Assembly (NCBI GenBank): GCA_965602225.1
Contig: CBFCYE010000009.1
Span: 41,258-105,257 of the forward strand
Source of the DNA: Tenderia sp965602225
GTDB taxonomy: Bacteria > Pseudomonadota > Gammaproteobacteria > Tenderiales > Tenderiaceae
Direction: 5' to 3'
DNA length: 64,000 nucleotides
The notes under the pieces are model-generated. The model was not told the origin of the DNA and ran no database searches. It saw only the letters and a list, made by a program, of their open reading frames with translations. Position numbers and translations under genes: made by a program. This document shows positions 27,765 through 37,080 of the stretch, piece after piece (positions within the stretch are counted from its first letter, which is position 1; the number at the start of each line of letters is the position of its first letter).

Positions 27765-29022
27765 GGTGGCATGGATTGGTCGTTTGACCGGACCAAAGGG
27801 TGAAATCGCTCACAAAATTATTGCCCAGGTTGCACCTGCATTTCCGGAACTGCAGTTCACCATTGTCGGTGGACCGGTTACCGATAAATTTCGTTCTATA
27901 GCCACTAGCAACGTTACCTTGACCGACTTTGTTAAAGACGTGAATGAAATCTTCAAACAGAATGATCTGATCATCGGTGCCGGTCGCGTGCCGGTAGAGG
28001 CGATGCGTTTTGGTTTGCCGGTCATTGCCGTGGGTGAGAATCGTTACATCGGTCCAATCAATGATGAAACTATCACTCTGGCCAAGGCGACTAATTTTGG
28101 TGATTGTGATCAGTTGACCGCTTGGAGTACGCCGCAGCTGATATATGATTTGCATTCAATTGTTTCAGGTGAAGTTGAGTTGCCACTTGCTAATTATCCT
28201 GACTATGTAGTTGATTACCGGATTGATCATGTCTATCCGCAAGTGATGGATATCTATCGTCAGGCGCGGATTGATGCCGTGTTACAGCCATTTAAAGAGA
28301 TTCCGGTTCTCACCTATCATCGGGTTTTAACGCAGCCTCCACAGGGGTCAAAGTTCAATATCTATGTCTCAGTTGAAGAGCTTGAGTCACAGATTATGAA
28401 TCTGAAACAGCGTGGCTTTGAGTTTGTCACCTTCAAGAATTTAGCTGAGGGAGTACGGCCGAAAAAGCCAGTCATCCTCACCTTCGATGATGGTTATGAG
28501 GACAACTATCAAAATCTGTTGCCGTTGTTGAAAAGGCATAATGCCAAGGCAGTGATTTATGCCTTGGTCGATCGTGCGGTCAGAAATAATTGTTGGGATA
28601 TGATCAAGGGTGAACCTGAGGCGCCATTGATGAATGATGCACAGTTGCTTGAGTGTCATCAGAGCGGTCTGGTTGAAATCGGCTCGCATGGATTGCGTCA
28701 CCAGCACCTTCCTCAATTGAGTGATGATGAGGTCAGGCAAGAGGTTTTCGATTCAAAATTGGTGCTGGAAAAACTGTTGAGTGATGAGGTGGTATCGTTT
28801 GCCTACCCTTATGGTGACTATGGCGATCGTGAAGCTGAGCTGGTGCGTGAAGCCGGTTACTGTTTTGGTGTGGCGACAGTGAGTGGCCCGGTCAAGATGG
28901 CGGATGACTTGATGCGGGTGCGACGGATTACCATGTTTCCCAATACCAAGGCATCCAAGTTTTGGCGTAAGACATCGGGGTGGTATTTACGTTATTGCAA
29001 GATTAAGGGTAAAGATTTTTAA
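27751..29022 (+). CDS. GT4 donor domain fused to a NodB-type polysaccharide deacetylase
   Basis: Starting at ATG 27751 (AGGGTGG at 27738-27744, 6 bases away) the product has 423 residues. Residues 1-120 are the C-terminal half of a GT4 enzyme: VAWIGRLTGPKG, FTIVGGPV, IIGAGRVPVEAMRFGLPVIAVGE with Glu83 at the donor site. Residues from about 184 are a polysaccharide deacetylase: PVLTYHRV, TFDDGY with Asp246/Asp247, metal histidines 313 and 317 in SHGLRH, and FAYPYGDYGD. The fusion suggests that a sugar is transferred and then N-deacetylated in one step. The preceding ORF supplies the missing acceptor domain. Confidence 0.78.
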   Translation: MALTRVAWIGRLTGPKGEIAHKIIAQVAPAFPELQFTIVGGPVTDKFRSIATSNVTLTDFVKDVNEIFKQNDLIIGAGRVPVEAMRFGLPVIAVGENRYIGPINDETITLAKATNFGDCDQLTAWSTPQLIYDLHSIVSGEVELPLANYPDYVVDYRIDHVYPQVMDIYRQARIDAVLQPFKEIPVLTYHRVLTQPPQGSKFNIYVSVEELESQIMNLKQRGFEFVTFKNLAEGVRPKKPVILTFDDGYEDNYQNLLPLLKRHNAKAVIYALVDRAVRNNCWDMIKGEPEAPLMNDAQLLECHQSGLVEIGSHGLRHQHLPQLSDDEVRQEVFDSKLVLEKLLSDEVVSFAYPYGDYGDREAELVREAGYCFGVATVSGPVKMADDLMRVRRITMFPNTKASKFWRKTSGWYLRYCKIKGKDF

Positions 29023-29063
29023 ACGTGGTTTCAGTTGGCTATAAATTTTAGGGTGATATTGAT

Positions 29064-29756
29064 ATGAGTGAAGCGGTGAGAAATATCGGGCGCAAAATAC
29101 GGGCCCCTTTTAATAAGCGTTCGGCATTCAAGGAACTGGAGAAGTTTCACAGTCAGCCCCGTAGCTTGGATGAGATTGTCGATGCTGCAATCAAGTTTCC
29201 TAGTCACGGTCTGTTTCGTGTTGAGTCTATCCAGAAACGTAGCGAGATCATGGCTCTGGCCAGTGCTGTTGCTGAACTGAAGCCTAGCAATATTCTTGAG
29301 ATTGGCACGGCGCGGGCAGGCTCGTTGTTTATTTGGTCGCAGCTGGCATCAAACAAGGTGGTGAGTTGTGACCTGCTGGACCCGAGTGTGCGACGCCCAC
29401 TGTATGAGGCGTTTCCCCCTCCTGCATCCTGTTGCAAAGTGACTCATCTTTCCGGGGATTCACATAGTGCCGAATTCAGGAAAAAGGTGGAGGAGCAATT
29501 GGCTGGTGAGTCGGTCGATTTTCTTTTTATCGACGGAGACCATACCGAGAAGGGCGTGGAGCAGGATTACAACGATTACAAACATCTGGTACGCCCCGGT
29601 GGTTTGATCGCGTTTCATGATGTTATTGAGAAACAAGCACTACCGACAAACCAAGTGTATTACTTTTGGAAACGCTTAAAGCCAACAGTGAACGCTGAGG
29701 AATTTATTGATGACCCAGCGCAGACTGGTTTTGGTATAGGGATAGTAAGAGTGTAG
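29064..29756 (+). CDS. Class I SAM-dependent methyltransferase (Methyltransf_24 type)
   Basis: The 230-residue protein has the SAM-binding ILEIGTARAGSLFIWSQL near residue 76, the acidic VVSCDLLDP, and FLFIDGDHTEKGVEQDYNDY near 155, followed by VRPGGLIAFHDV. This is the pattern of O-methyltransferases related to cephalosporin hydroxylase and macrocin methyltransferase families. Between glycan genes it probably methylates a sugar, but the substrate is unknown. A possible ribosome site GGGTGAT lies before the ATG. Confidence 0.82.
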   Translation: MSEAVRNIGRKIRAPFNKRSAFKELEKFHSQPRSLDEIVDAAIKFPSHGLFRVESIQKRSEIMALASAVAELKPSNILEIGTARAGSLFIWSQLASNKVVSCDLLDPSVRRPLYEAFPPPASCCKVTHLSGDSHSAEFRKKVEEQLAGESVDFLFIDGDHTEKGVEQDYNDYKHLVRPGGLIAFHDVIEKQALPTNQVYYFWKRLKPTVNAEEFIDDPAQTGFGIGIVRV

Positions 29757-29792
29757 CTTGAAAAGCCTGTCTGGAAAGAGGAGATAAGATTT

Positions 29793-30641
29793 ATGTCTAA
29801 ATACGATGAGGCGTATGAATCGTGCCCTGTGTGTCGTGATGCAGCCATTCATCAATATCATTGTGATTTTAGAGGGAACACAATTTTTGTCTGCTCTGCC
29901 TGCACAATACAATTTATGAATCCTGTTTATTCTGATGAGTATTTGTTTGAGTACTATGCGGGGTATTACGGTGGTGGAGAAAGTGACCTCAACGTGGTTG
30001 AGGGACAGGCTTGTACTAATTACATGAAGTTCGAATTTATAGATAAATTCGTACATATGCCTGGTCGAGCGCTGGACTTTGGTTGTGGTAATGCAAATTT
30101 TGCAGTTTATGCCAAGGATAAGGGCTGGGATGTTGTTGGGTATGATGTCGATTGTGAGGCGATGCAACAAGTTTCGGATCGTTATGGAATACCAATCAAG
30201 TGCGGTTCCTTGCCGGACGTAGACTGGCAAGGAGAGCGGTTTGATCTGATTCATGCTCATCATGTGGTTGAACACTTGAAAGATCCGGCCAGGGATCTAA
30301 ATATCATGTATGAACTGCTCTCTGACGATGGCTATATCTACATAGGTGTGCCCAATATCCATTCCTGGTCGGCAAGGCTGAAACTGTTTCTAGAGAAGGC
30401 GGGGCTCAAAAAAGGTAGGGTGGGTAAGTACTACGATTCGGATCACCATGTGTTTTACTACACGCCTAAATCAATGAAAAACTTGCTCGATATCTGTGGC
30501 TTTGAAGTGGTGCTGAGTATGAATGGCGCTAAGTCTCATATGAGTGAATCGAAGTTGATCCAGTTTTTTACCTATTATCTGCCGAACTTTTTCTATTCAA
30601 GCTCATCTTTTTTTGTCATGGCGCGCAAGAAACGTCAGTGA
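29793..30641 (+). CDS. Class I SAM-dependent methyltransferase with N-terminal zinc-ribbon-like cysteines
   Basis: A 282-residue protein. The N-terminus has two cysteine pairs (CPVC and CSAC, about residues 11-14 and 35-38) like the zinc ribbon of sugar C-methyltransferases. Then come ALDFGCGNANFAVYAKDKGWDVVGYDVD with the SAM loop near residue 90, DLIHAHHVVEHLKDPARDL near 152, and HHVFYYTPKSMKNLLDICGF near the end. GAGGAG lies upstream of the ATG. A glycan methyltransferase is likely. The DNA looks more AT-rich than the neighbours. Confidence 0.82.
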   Translation: MSKYDEAYESCPVCRDAAIHQYHCDFRGNTIFVCSACTIQFMNPVYSDEYLFEYYAGYYGGGESDLNVVEGQACTNYMKFEFIDKFVHMPGRALDFGCGNANFAVYAKDKGWDVVGYDVDCEAMQQVSDRYGIPIKCGSLPDVDWQGERFDLIHAHHVVEHLKDPARDLNIMYELLSDDGYIYIGVPNIHSWSARLKLFLEKAGLKKGRVGKYYDSDHHVFYYTPKSMKNLLDICGFEVVLSMNGAKSHMSESKLIQFFTYYLPNFFYSSSSFFVMARKKRQ

Positions 30642-30652
30642 TGCGGTCGTGG

Positions 30653-31507
30653 TTATTGACTTGTGGATGAACTCTCTTCCATTTCCTTGAGAATACCGTT
30701 TAGGCAGCGATAGATTTTCTTTTCCTTATTCTTGCGGCTAATGGACATGTTTAACTCAGTGTCAGCGCGACGACTGTCATGGTAAAGATGGTAGGTGACG
30801 GCCTGAAACTTGATGTTCTTGGTGTACATTCCCAGGCCGTTGAAGCGCCATTCCAGGTCGTCATCTTCGCCGCCGATGCCGGGCAGGTCTTCGTTATAAC
30901 CGTTGATCTTTTCCATGTCGGCTTTGTAGCAGGAAAAGTTACACCCCATGATACCTAGCTGGCGATTCTTGGCGATGTTGTGCAGCAGTGACGAGGCGAA
31001 GCCGACTTCATAGTCGCGTACCCCATCCTGATGCAAAGGAATGGCACGGAGGAAAAAACTGAGTCGGTTTTCCAGCCCTTGAGCCAGCTCCGGCTGCTTT
31101 CTGATCTTGTCCGATTCCTTAGGGCCAAGATAGACTCGGCGCGCGGTGCAGATGCGGGTTGGTTCGGCATGTTTCAGATGCATGGCAATAAATTGCGAAT
31201 GGGGAATGCAGTCGCCATCGATAAAGATCAGGTACTCAGCATGGGCGTTGGCAACGGCCTGGTTGACTGCGCGGGTCTTGCGGAAACCGATATCTTCCTG
31301 GGAGAGGTGGCGAAGGTTTAGTTCTTTTGGGGCCTTGGTGGCGATATACTCAGCCACGGCTGGGTCATTGCCATCTTCGGTGACAATGACTTCAAATGCC
31401 TTTTCGCTCTGCCGGGTTAGACCCAATAGGATACAATGCAGGGCTTCGATATCCTTGTAGATAGCGATTATGATACTGGCCTTGGGTTTTACTGTGTTTG
31501 GAATCAT
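30653..31507 (-). CDS. Family 2 glycosyltransferase with GT7-like C-terminal domain
   Basis: With the ATG at 31507 it has 284 residues; the frame is open to 31591 and the start is not settled by a clear ribosome site. Signs are KASIIIAIYKDIEALHCIL, VIVTEDGNDP, FIDGDCIPH (the DxD motif), and the C-terminal MGCNFSCYKADMEKINGYNED...GEDDDLEWR of the galactosyltransferase-like GT7_C domain. It probably adds a hexose to the core or to a surface glycan. It lies alone on this strand between two methyltransferase genes. Confidence 0.83.
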   Translation of the reverse strand: MIPNTVKPKASIIIAIYKDIEALHCILLGLTRQSEKAFEVIVTEDGNDPAVAEYIATKAPKELNLRHLSQEDIGFRKTRAVNQAVANAHAEYLIFIDGDCIPHSQFIAMHLKHAEPTRICTARRVYLGPKESDKIRKQPELAQGLENRLSFFLRAIPLHQDGVRDYEVGFASSLLHNIAKNRQLGIMGCNFSCYKADMEKINGYNEDLPGIGGEDDDLEWRFNGLGMYTKNIKFQAVTYHLYHDSRRADTELNMSISRKNKEKKIYRCLNGILKEMEESSSTSQ

Positions 31508-31617
31508 AGGGGTATCGAATGTTAAACTTCGTCTTGGCACGAGAGTATATGAAAATCTGAGCTTGGCCGCCATCTTTGCTGTCATGGTCAACTAATAATT
31601 TGAGACAAGGGGCCTGA

Positions 31618-32403
31618 ATGTCTTTTCGAGATTGTGTGGTTTGCGAAACCGGTCAACATGCTGAGCACTATTGCCAGATTGATGGTTATGATTATCTGCT
31701 CTGTAATCAGTGTGGTCTGGTGTATGTCGACCAGCAGGAAAAGACCGAAAATATTTACAAGGCATACAGTGGCGGTGGCTTGAAATCCCTGCGTCGTCGT
31801 CTGATGGCGCCGTTTCGAAAATTCCATCAGGATCGCAGCTTTGACTACTCGGTCAAGCGGGCCGAGAGTATCTTTTCCTTTGCGGCCAGTCAGGTGCAAG
31901 GGACTGGCAAATATATCGATATCGGTTGTAACAAGTGTTATTTGCTGGCGCAAGGGCTGGAAAAAGGCTGGGATGTCTACGGCTGTGAATTGGTGCCAGA
32001 ACTGACTGCACCGTTTCTCAATACCCACAAGCAGTGTCGTGATCATGTGCATCAGGGCCGTTTTATGGATATGCGTCCCCAGTTTGCCAATAATACTTTT
32101 GATTTGATTACCGCCATTGATGTGATCGAACACTTCGAGGATGTGATTGCTGATTTGAATGGCATTCTTGAGATTCTTAAACCCGGCGGTGCCTTTGTCA
32201 TTCAGACCCCAGATGTGGATTGCCAGCAGGCCAAACAGAACGGTCGTGACTGGGGCGCTCTAAAGCCACTCGAGCATCTGCATCTGTTTAATCTTTCAAA
32301 TCTGACCACGCTGGCAAAGCGGATTGGTTTTAGCGAAGTGATTGGTGTGGATGAGGTGTTTGAAGAGGCTGACGGTAACTTCGTCGCCATCCTGCGTAAG
32401 TAA
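31618..32403 (+). CDS. Class I SAM-dependent methyltransferase with N-terminal zinc-ribbon-like cysteines
   Basis: A 261-residue protein of the same architecture as the one at 29793-30641: CVVC and CNQC pairs in the first 35 residues, YIDIGCNKCYLLAQGLEKGWDVYGCEL near residue 100, DLITAIDVIEHFEDVIADL near 163, LKPGGAFVIQTP, and LEHLHLFNLSNLTTLAKRIGF at the end. Note GCN in place of the more usual GCG in the SAM loop. Its stop abuts the stop of the convergent GT9 gene with no spacer. Confidence 0.82.
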   Translation: MSFRDCVVCETGQHAEHYCQIDGYDYLLCNQCGLVYVDQQEKTENIYKAYSGGGLKSLRRRLMAPFRKFHQDRSFDYSVKRAESIFSFAASQVQGTGKYIDIGCNKCYLLAQGLEKGWDVYGCELVPELTAPFLNTHKQCRDHVHQGRFMDMRPQFANNTFDLITAIDVIEHFEDVIADLNGILEILKPGGAFVIQTPDVDCQQAKQNGRDWGALKPLEHLHLFNLSNLTTLAKRIGFSEVIGVDEVFEEADGNFVAILRK

Positions 32404-33453
32404 TTATTCGGTGAGGGTATGATCCAGCTTGGCGATAACATCATCTGGTTGGATTCGCTCCATCGTCCCTTCATCCCGTACTCGAATACCCCACGGTAAT
32501 TCATCGATTGGCTTGCCATGTTTGGCTGCGATTGCTTGCGGATATTTATTCACCACCAGCTTTGCATCAAGATAAGGCCGCGCCCGGTCGGGATTGGTGC
32601 AGGCGTAAAGGCCGATTACCGGCGTGCCAATGGCGGTGGCCAAGTGGGCTGGGCCGGAGTCGGGGGCAAGCACTACATCTGCCTTATTAAGAACGGCCAG
32701 TAATTGCTTGACGCTGGTCTGGCCAATCAAGTTGAGCGGCTTGTGCTGACAAAGGTCGCTAATCTTTTCGCCATATTCCAGTTCGATGACGCTGGGGCCG
32801 CCACATAGCACTACCTGCATGCCGTGTCGCTCGGCGGAATAATCGGCCACTGCAGCGTAGCCCTCGGCAGTCCAGTTACGATAACTCATGCTGGAGCAGG
32901 GGCTGATGACGAGAATCTTTTTGTCTGTGCCTAGTGTCTGTTCAGCATACTTTCGCGCTTCATCCGAAATAGGAACATTCCATTCCAGCAGATGCTCTTC
33001 TATTCCCAACGCTTCGGTAAAACCAAAAAAACTGTCGATGACGTGTTGTTTGGGTTTGGCGGCAATCTTATGGTTGGTGAACAGCCATTGCAGATCCTTG
33101 GCCCGTTGTTTGTCGAAACCGAGTCTGATCTTTGCTGGGATCAACAGGCTGGCTAGGCTGGCGCGAATCGACATCTGCATATGCAGTAGCACATCATAAT
33201 GACGGCCGCGCATTTGTTGGCGCAGTTGTTTATAAGCTGCCAGGCCCTGGTTTTTATCGAAGACGATAAACTCAATATCAGGGATATCGCCGACCAGTTG
33301 ATGCTCCAGCTTGCCAATCACCCAGGTGATCTTGGTTGCCGGCCACTGCTTTTGCAGGGTGCGAACGATGGGCAGGGTATGGCTGATATCGCCAAGGGCC
33401 GAGAGTCTGAGTATGCAGATGTACTTTGGCGCCGAGCTCAATGTAATCGCCAT
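32404..33453 (-). CDS. Family 9 glycosyltransferase, heptosyltransferase I-like
   Basis: The 349-residue protein starts near ICILRLSALGDISHTLPIVRTLQ, very like WaaC (which adds the first heptose to Kdo), followed by ITWVIGKLEHQLV. It has VISPCSSMSYRNWTAEGYAAV near 180 and APDSGPAHLATAIGTPVIGLY near 260, then CTNPDRARPY. The N-terminal motif and the presence of waaF and kdkA make WaaC the best guess, but the gene lies apart from the core operon on the other strand. Confidence 0.8.
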   Translation of the reverse strand: MAITLSSAPKYICILRLSALGDISHTLPIVRTLQKQWPATKITWVIGKLEHQLVGDIPDIEFIVFDKNQGLAAYKQLRQQMRGRHYDVLLHMQMSIRASLASLLIPAKIRLGFDKQRAKDLQWLFTNHKIAAKPKQHVIDSFFGFTEALGIEEHLLEWNVPISDEARKYAEQTLGTDKKILVISPCSSMSYRNWTAEGYAAVADYSAERHGMQVVLCGGPSVIELEYGEKISDLCQHKPLNLIGQTSVKQLLAVLNKADVVLAPDSGPAHLATAIGTPVIGLYACTNPDRARPYLDAKLVVNKYPQAIAAKHGKPIDELPWGIRVRDEGTMERIQPDDVIAKLDHTLTE

Positions 33454-33497
33454 GCTTAAACGTATCTATTAACGAGCTTGTTGCTTATGTCTGAGAC

Positions 33498-33899
33498 TTA
33501 GGCATCTTTGCGGCTGTAGTCCTCGTAGGATTTTTCTTCTACCAACTCCGAGCCAACCTTGATGTTGATGACGCGTTTAGCTGTGGCGCGTTGATCATTA
33601 ACGACATAAACGGATCGAGCCAGTTCTATAAACTCTTGATCAAACTCCCCCTGGGACTCCTTGATGCGGATGTCATCTTCAATTACCCACAGTTTTTCGT
33701 TAATGGCTTTTAACTTAGCGATTTCGGTGGCGATATCCTGTTGCGAGAATGCTGACTCTGTCCAGGTTGCGCGCAGGGTGTTCAGCTCTTTATGGATGTT
33801 CTCCAGCTTGGCTGGATCCTTGATACGCTCGGACTTGATTTCGAGGATCGTGATCTTGTCGAGGAATTCACCAACAGAAATTTCAGCAGACAGGTTCAT
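33498..33899 (-). CDS. Conserved small protein, DUF6165-like
   Basis: A 133-residue soluble protein, mostly alpha-helical by eye, with heptad-like stretches that suggest a coiled coil (about residues 20-80). It starts MNLSAEISVGEFLDKITILEIKSE; the ATG at 33899 has GGTGA five bases upstream, while a GTG at 33911 would sit on top of that site. It resembles the DUF6165 family, which is often found among LPS genes; I know of no function for it. Downstream of it is the WaaC-like gene on the same strand. Confidence 0.75.
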   Translation of the reverse strand: MNLSAEISVGEFLDKITILEIKSERIKDPAKLENIHKELNTLRATWTESAFSQQDIATEIAKLKAINEKLWVIEDDIRIKESQGEFDQEFIELARSVYVVNDQRATAKRVINIKVGSELVEEKSYEDYSRKDA

Positions 33900-34025
33900 A
33901 GAGTTCACCAAAGGTTGTGTACATGTTTGATGTATAAGCGATAATAGGGCGCTATGTTACTGGAAGGGGCCTTAAAAGGCCACTCTCGGCAGGCGGGATA
34001 ACAATATGCGACAGGAACTAAAGCG

Positions 34026-35003
34026 TTGAAAATTTTGGTGATACGGGTGGGTCGGGTCGGCGATATGCTGATGATTACGCCTGCAGTAAAGGCGATTCTG
34101 GATAATTATCCCGAGGCCGAGCTGCACCTGCTCACCGGTGCCGATGGTCAGCGGGTCTTCAAGGGTTTTTCCGAGCGCCTGACCACCTACCTGCTGCATG
34201 ACCGTAAGGCGCTGTTGGCCAAGCTTAATCTCAATAAGCTGCTTAAGCAGGTTCAGGCCGAAGGCTATGATCATGCCTTCTGTTTTGAACTCAATCCCAG
34301 CTTCGCACCTTTTTATCAGGCCGCGTGCGATGGTGGTCATTGTGTCGATATGAGTCAACCTCAGGAACATTATGCCCGTCGTTGTCTCGATGTGGTGGCG
34401 CGGGCGGTGGCCAAGCCAGTTGAAAATTACTGGCTCAATCTACCGGTTACAGATGAGGCGCGAGCCAAGGCCCGGGCGGTGCTGGCCGAGGAGGGGATTG
34501 GTGGTGAGACGTTTGTTGTTGGTATGCATCCAACCTACAGCGGCCTGAAGAAGATGGCCTGGCGTCGCAACATGGATGCTGGCCGGCGCTGGCCGACGCA
34601 GGACTTTGCCGAACTGGCCAAGCAGCTTTCAGTCTATGCAGAAAAGCATGATCTTAACCTGCGCATCATCATGGACCTGATGCCGGAAGAGGTCGAGGTG
34701 GGTGAAGAGATCGTCCAGCTCAGCGGTGGCAAGGTCACCATGCTGACGCCACCGCTGGATTTTCAGCGCTATAAAGCCATTCTTGAAAGAATGAATATCT
34801 TTGTCACCACCGACACTGGACCAATGCATATCGGCGGCGCAGTTGGCACCAACCTGGTGGCCTTGTTCGGTGGCACCGACCCCAATGATAGTGGTGCCTA
34901 TGCACCCTATGACCGTTACGAGATTGTGCAATCGCCGACTAGGCAAATTGCGGATATAACACCACAGCAGGTGTTTCAGGCCTGTCAGCGTTTTTTGCCA
35001 TGA
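34026..35003 (+). CDS. Family 9 glycosyltransferase (heptosyltransferase-like)
   Basis: The 325-residue frame opens with a TTG at 34026; AGGA lies 9 bases upstream and KILVIRVGRVGDMLMITPAV follows at once, so no later start is possible without losing the motif. The C-terminal half has FVTTDTGPMHIGGAVGTNLVALFGGTDP, the usual GT9 donor loop. kdkA begins inside the stop of this gene (ATGA overlap), so the two are translationally coupled. Likely adds a core heptose; acceptor unknown. Confidence 0.84.
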   Translation: MKILVIRVGRVGDMLMITPAVKAILDNYPEAELHLLTGADGQRVFKGFSERLTTYLLHDRKALLAKLNLNKLLKQVQAEGYDHAFCFELNPSFAPFYQAACDGGHCVDMSQPQEHYARRCLDVVARAVAKPVENYWLNLPVTDEARAKARAVLAEEGIGGETFVVGMHPTYSGLKKMAWRRNMDAGRRWPTQDFAELAKQLSVYAEKHDLNLRIIMDLMPEEVEVGEEIVQLSGGKVTMLTPPLDFQRYKAILERMNIFVTTDTGPMHIGGAVGTNLVALFGGTDPNDSGAYAPYDRYEIVQSPTRQIADITPQQVFQACQRFLP

Positions 35004-35719
35004 TGATTGAACCTAATCAGGTTGATCAGCAGGGGCTGCATATTCTGTTTGATGCGAACAGCATCGATACTCCCAACAATGAATTTTTTGAAGCGGATCA
35101 TTGGCGTTCAGAAGATGCTGTGATTAGTCTGGCGCAAGGTCGGGGTGCCGCCTGCATCTTTGCTTATCAGGACAAGGCGTTTGTGCTGCGTCATTATCGC
35201 CGTGGTGGTTTGATGGCCAAACTGAGTGATGACCGCTATCAGTGGTCAGGCTTGGACAAGACCCGAGCCTGGCGTGAATGGCATCTGCTGGCCGAGATGT
35301 TTGAGCAAGGCTTGCCGGTGCCGCGGCCAGTGGCAGCGCGGGTGCAGCGCCATGGACTGTTTTATTCGGCGGATCTAGTCACCCTGTGCCTGCCCGACGT
35401 TACGCCGTTCGCTGACCTGTTGATGCAGCGGGCAATCACGGCAGAACAATGGCAGTCGCTTGGTGCCACGATCAGACGTTTTCATCAGGCCGGTATCTAT
35501 CACGCTGATCTGAATGCCCGCAATATTCTGCTGGATCAGGCCGGTCAGGTGTTTGTGATTGATTTCGATAAAGGAGAAAAGCGGGTTGCTGATTCAAGTT
35601 GGCAGCAGGCCAATCTTGAGCGCCTGCGGCGTTCGCTGAACAAGTTTAAAAACAGTGAGGCGCAATTTTGGTTTGATGAGCAATGCTGGCAGTGGCTGCT
35701 GGCGGGTTACGCTAAATAG
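35000..35719 (+). CDS. kdkA: 3-deoxy-D-manno-octulosonic acid kinase
   Basis: Phosphorylates the Kdo sugar of lipid A-core at position 4 with ATP, seen in organisms such as Haemophilus that carry a single phosphorylated Kdo. The 239-residue protein has the lipopolysaccharide kinase signs: VLRHYRRGGLMAKL, REWHLLAEMFEQGLPVPRPVA, the catalytic loop IYHADLNARNILLD near residue 172 and VIDFDKGE. Two ATGs (35000 and 35003) are possible. Its 3' end overlaps waaA, which is convergent. Confidence 0.9.
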   Translation: MMIEPNQVDQQGLHILFDANSIDTPNNEFFEADHWRSEDAVISLAQGRGAACIFAYQDKAFVLRHYRRGGLMAKLSDDRYQWSGLDKTRAWREWHLLAEMFEQGLPVPRPVAARVQRHGLFYSADLVTLCLPDVTPFADLLMQRAITAEQWQSLGATIRRFHQAGIYHADLNARNILLDQAGQVFVIDFDKGEKRVADSSWQQANLERLRRSLNKFKNSEAQFWFDEQCWQWLLAGYAK

Positions 35720-36957
35720 GATTCCAGGGCGTCGAGATAACGCCGCGCCACATCGGCCTTATTGTTCACCAGTTGCTGCGCCCGTAGGCCCATGGCCTTG
35801 AGTTGTTCGGGCTGTCTCAGCAGTTCGGCCGTTTTTTCAATCAGCTCATTTGCATCAGCGACTTCAACCGCGGCCTCAGCCTCACGCAGTAGGTCGCGCT
35901 CATCGGCAAAGTTATCCATGTGTGGGCCGAACAGGGCTGTCTTGCCCTGTCGCGCCACCTCGATCACATTCTGCCCCCCGCGTGGAATCAGTGAGCCGCC
36001 GATGCAGACCAGTTGCGCCCCGGCGATAAAACCTGGCAGTTCGCCAAAGGTGTCGGCCAGATAGAGCTGGGTTTCATCGGTGACGATATCGTTGTCACTG
36101 CGCACTGACAGCCTGGCGTTCAATGGTCGTAGCTGTTGCAGGATCGCTGCTTTGCGTTTGGGATGGCGCGGCACGATCACCAGTAGATGGGTTTGGCTCA
36201 ATTCAGAGTTGAGCCAGGCACGGCTGATCTGCAGCTCCTCATCATCATGGCTGGAGGCGACCAGCAGATAGGGGCGGGGCAGGTCGATCGGTTCAACAGT
36301 GGTGTTTGTTTCAGTAGCAGCTGCGAACTTGATGTTGTCGATGGTCTGCACTTTCTCAGCGGCGGCACCCAGTTCGATAAAACTGCCAGCATCGGTTGCT
36401 GAGCGGGCCAACACCTGATCAACGTTCTGCAGGGCCTTTTTATAAATGCCGCGTACCCAGGTCGGTTTGTTCAGGGTTCGTTTTGATAGCCGGCCATTGA
36501 CGATGACCAGCGGAATCTTGTTGAGTTTGCAGTGATAAAACAGTCGCGGCCAGATCTCGGTCTCCATGATCAAGGCGCAGCGCGGTTTGATCTGTTGGAA
36601 AAATGTCTTCACTGCCTTGTTGAAATCCAGTGGCAGGTAGACGTGTTCGATCTCAGGGCCAAATTTCTTCGCCGCCATCTCGGCACCGGTCGGGGTGAAG
36701 GTTGAAACGATCAGCGGCAGTTCAGGATAACGTTGGCGCATTTCCATCACCAAGGGATAGGCGGCATTCACCTCGCCCACCGAGGCCATGTGAATCCAGA
36801 TCGGCCGGTCATGTCGCTCAGGCAGATCCTTGCCCAGTTTTTGTCTTGCCATGCGTGAGTCATTCAGCTGGCGTGCCTGGGCAATGCTGTGCCAGGCCAG
36901 TAGCGGTGCCAGTGCAGTAATCAAAGCTCGGTAGCGCCAGTCAGGGAGGAGGCTCAT
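35707..36957 (-). CDS. waaA: 3-deoxy-D-manno-octulosonic acid transferase
   Basis: Adds Kdo from CMP-Kdo to lipid IVA at the inner membrane. The 416-residue GT30 protein has an N-terminal hydrophobic anchor, WIHMASVGEVNAAYPLV with the base Glu near residue 58, PLIVSTFTPTGAEMA, LIMETEIWPRLFYHC, VNGRLSKR, LLVASSHDDEE and LVCIGGSLIPRGGQNVIE. KdkA presence suggests a monofunctional WaaA that adds one Kdo. It overlaps kdkA by 13 bp tail to tail. Confidence 0.95.
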   Translation of the reverse strand: MSLLPDWRYRALITALAPLLAWHSIAQARQLNDSRMARQKLGKDLPERHDRPIWIHMASVGEVNAAYPLVMEMRQRYPELPLIVSTFTPTGAEMAAKKFGPEIEHVYLPLDFNKAVKTFFQQIKPRCALIMETEIWPRLFYHCKLNKIPLVIVNGRLSKRTLNKPTWVRGIYKKALQNVDQVLARSATDAGSFIELGAAAEKVQTIDNIKFAAATETNTTVEPIDLPRPYLLVASSHDDEELQISRAWLNSELSQTHLLVIVPRHPKRKAAILQQLRPLNARLSVRSDNDIVTDETQLYLADTFGELPGFIAGAQLVCIGGSLIPRGGQNVIEVARQGKTALFGPHMDNFADERDLLREAEAAVEVADANELIEKTAELLRQPEQLKAMGLRAQQLVNNKADVARRYLDALESYLA

Positions 36958-37080
36958 GGGTGAGTAATATATGAGAAATATAATTTAGAGTTTATTTTAC
37001 GGGTGAATTGAATGCTTGTGAACTGTGTTGTAATAGAAGTGGATTGAATTATGAATGTCTGTATTTGATTAAGGTGTGAG

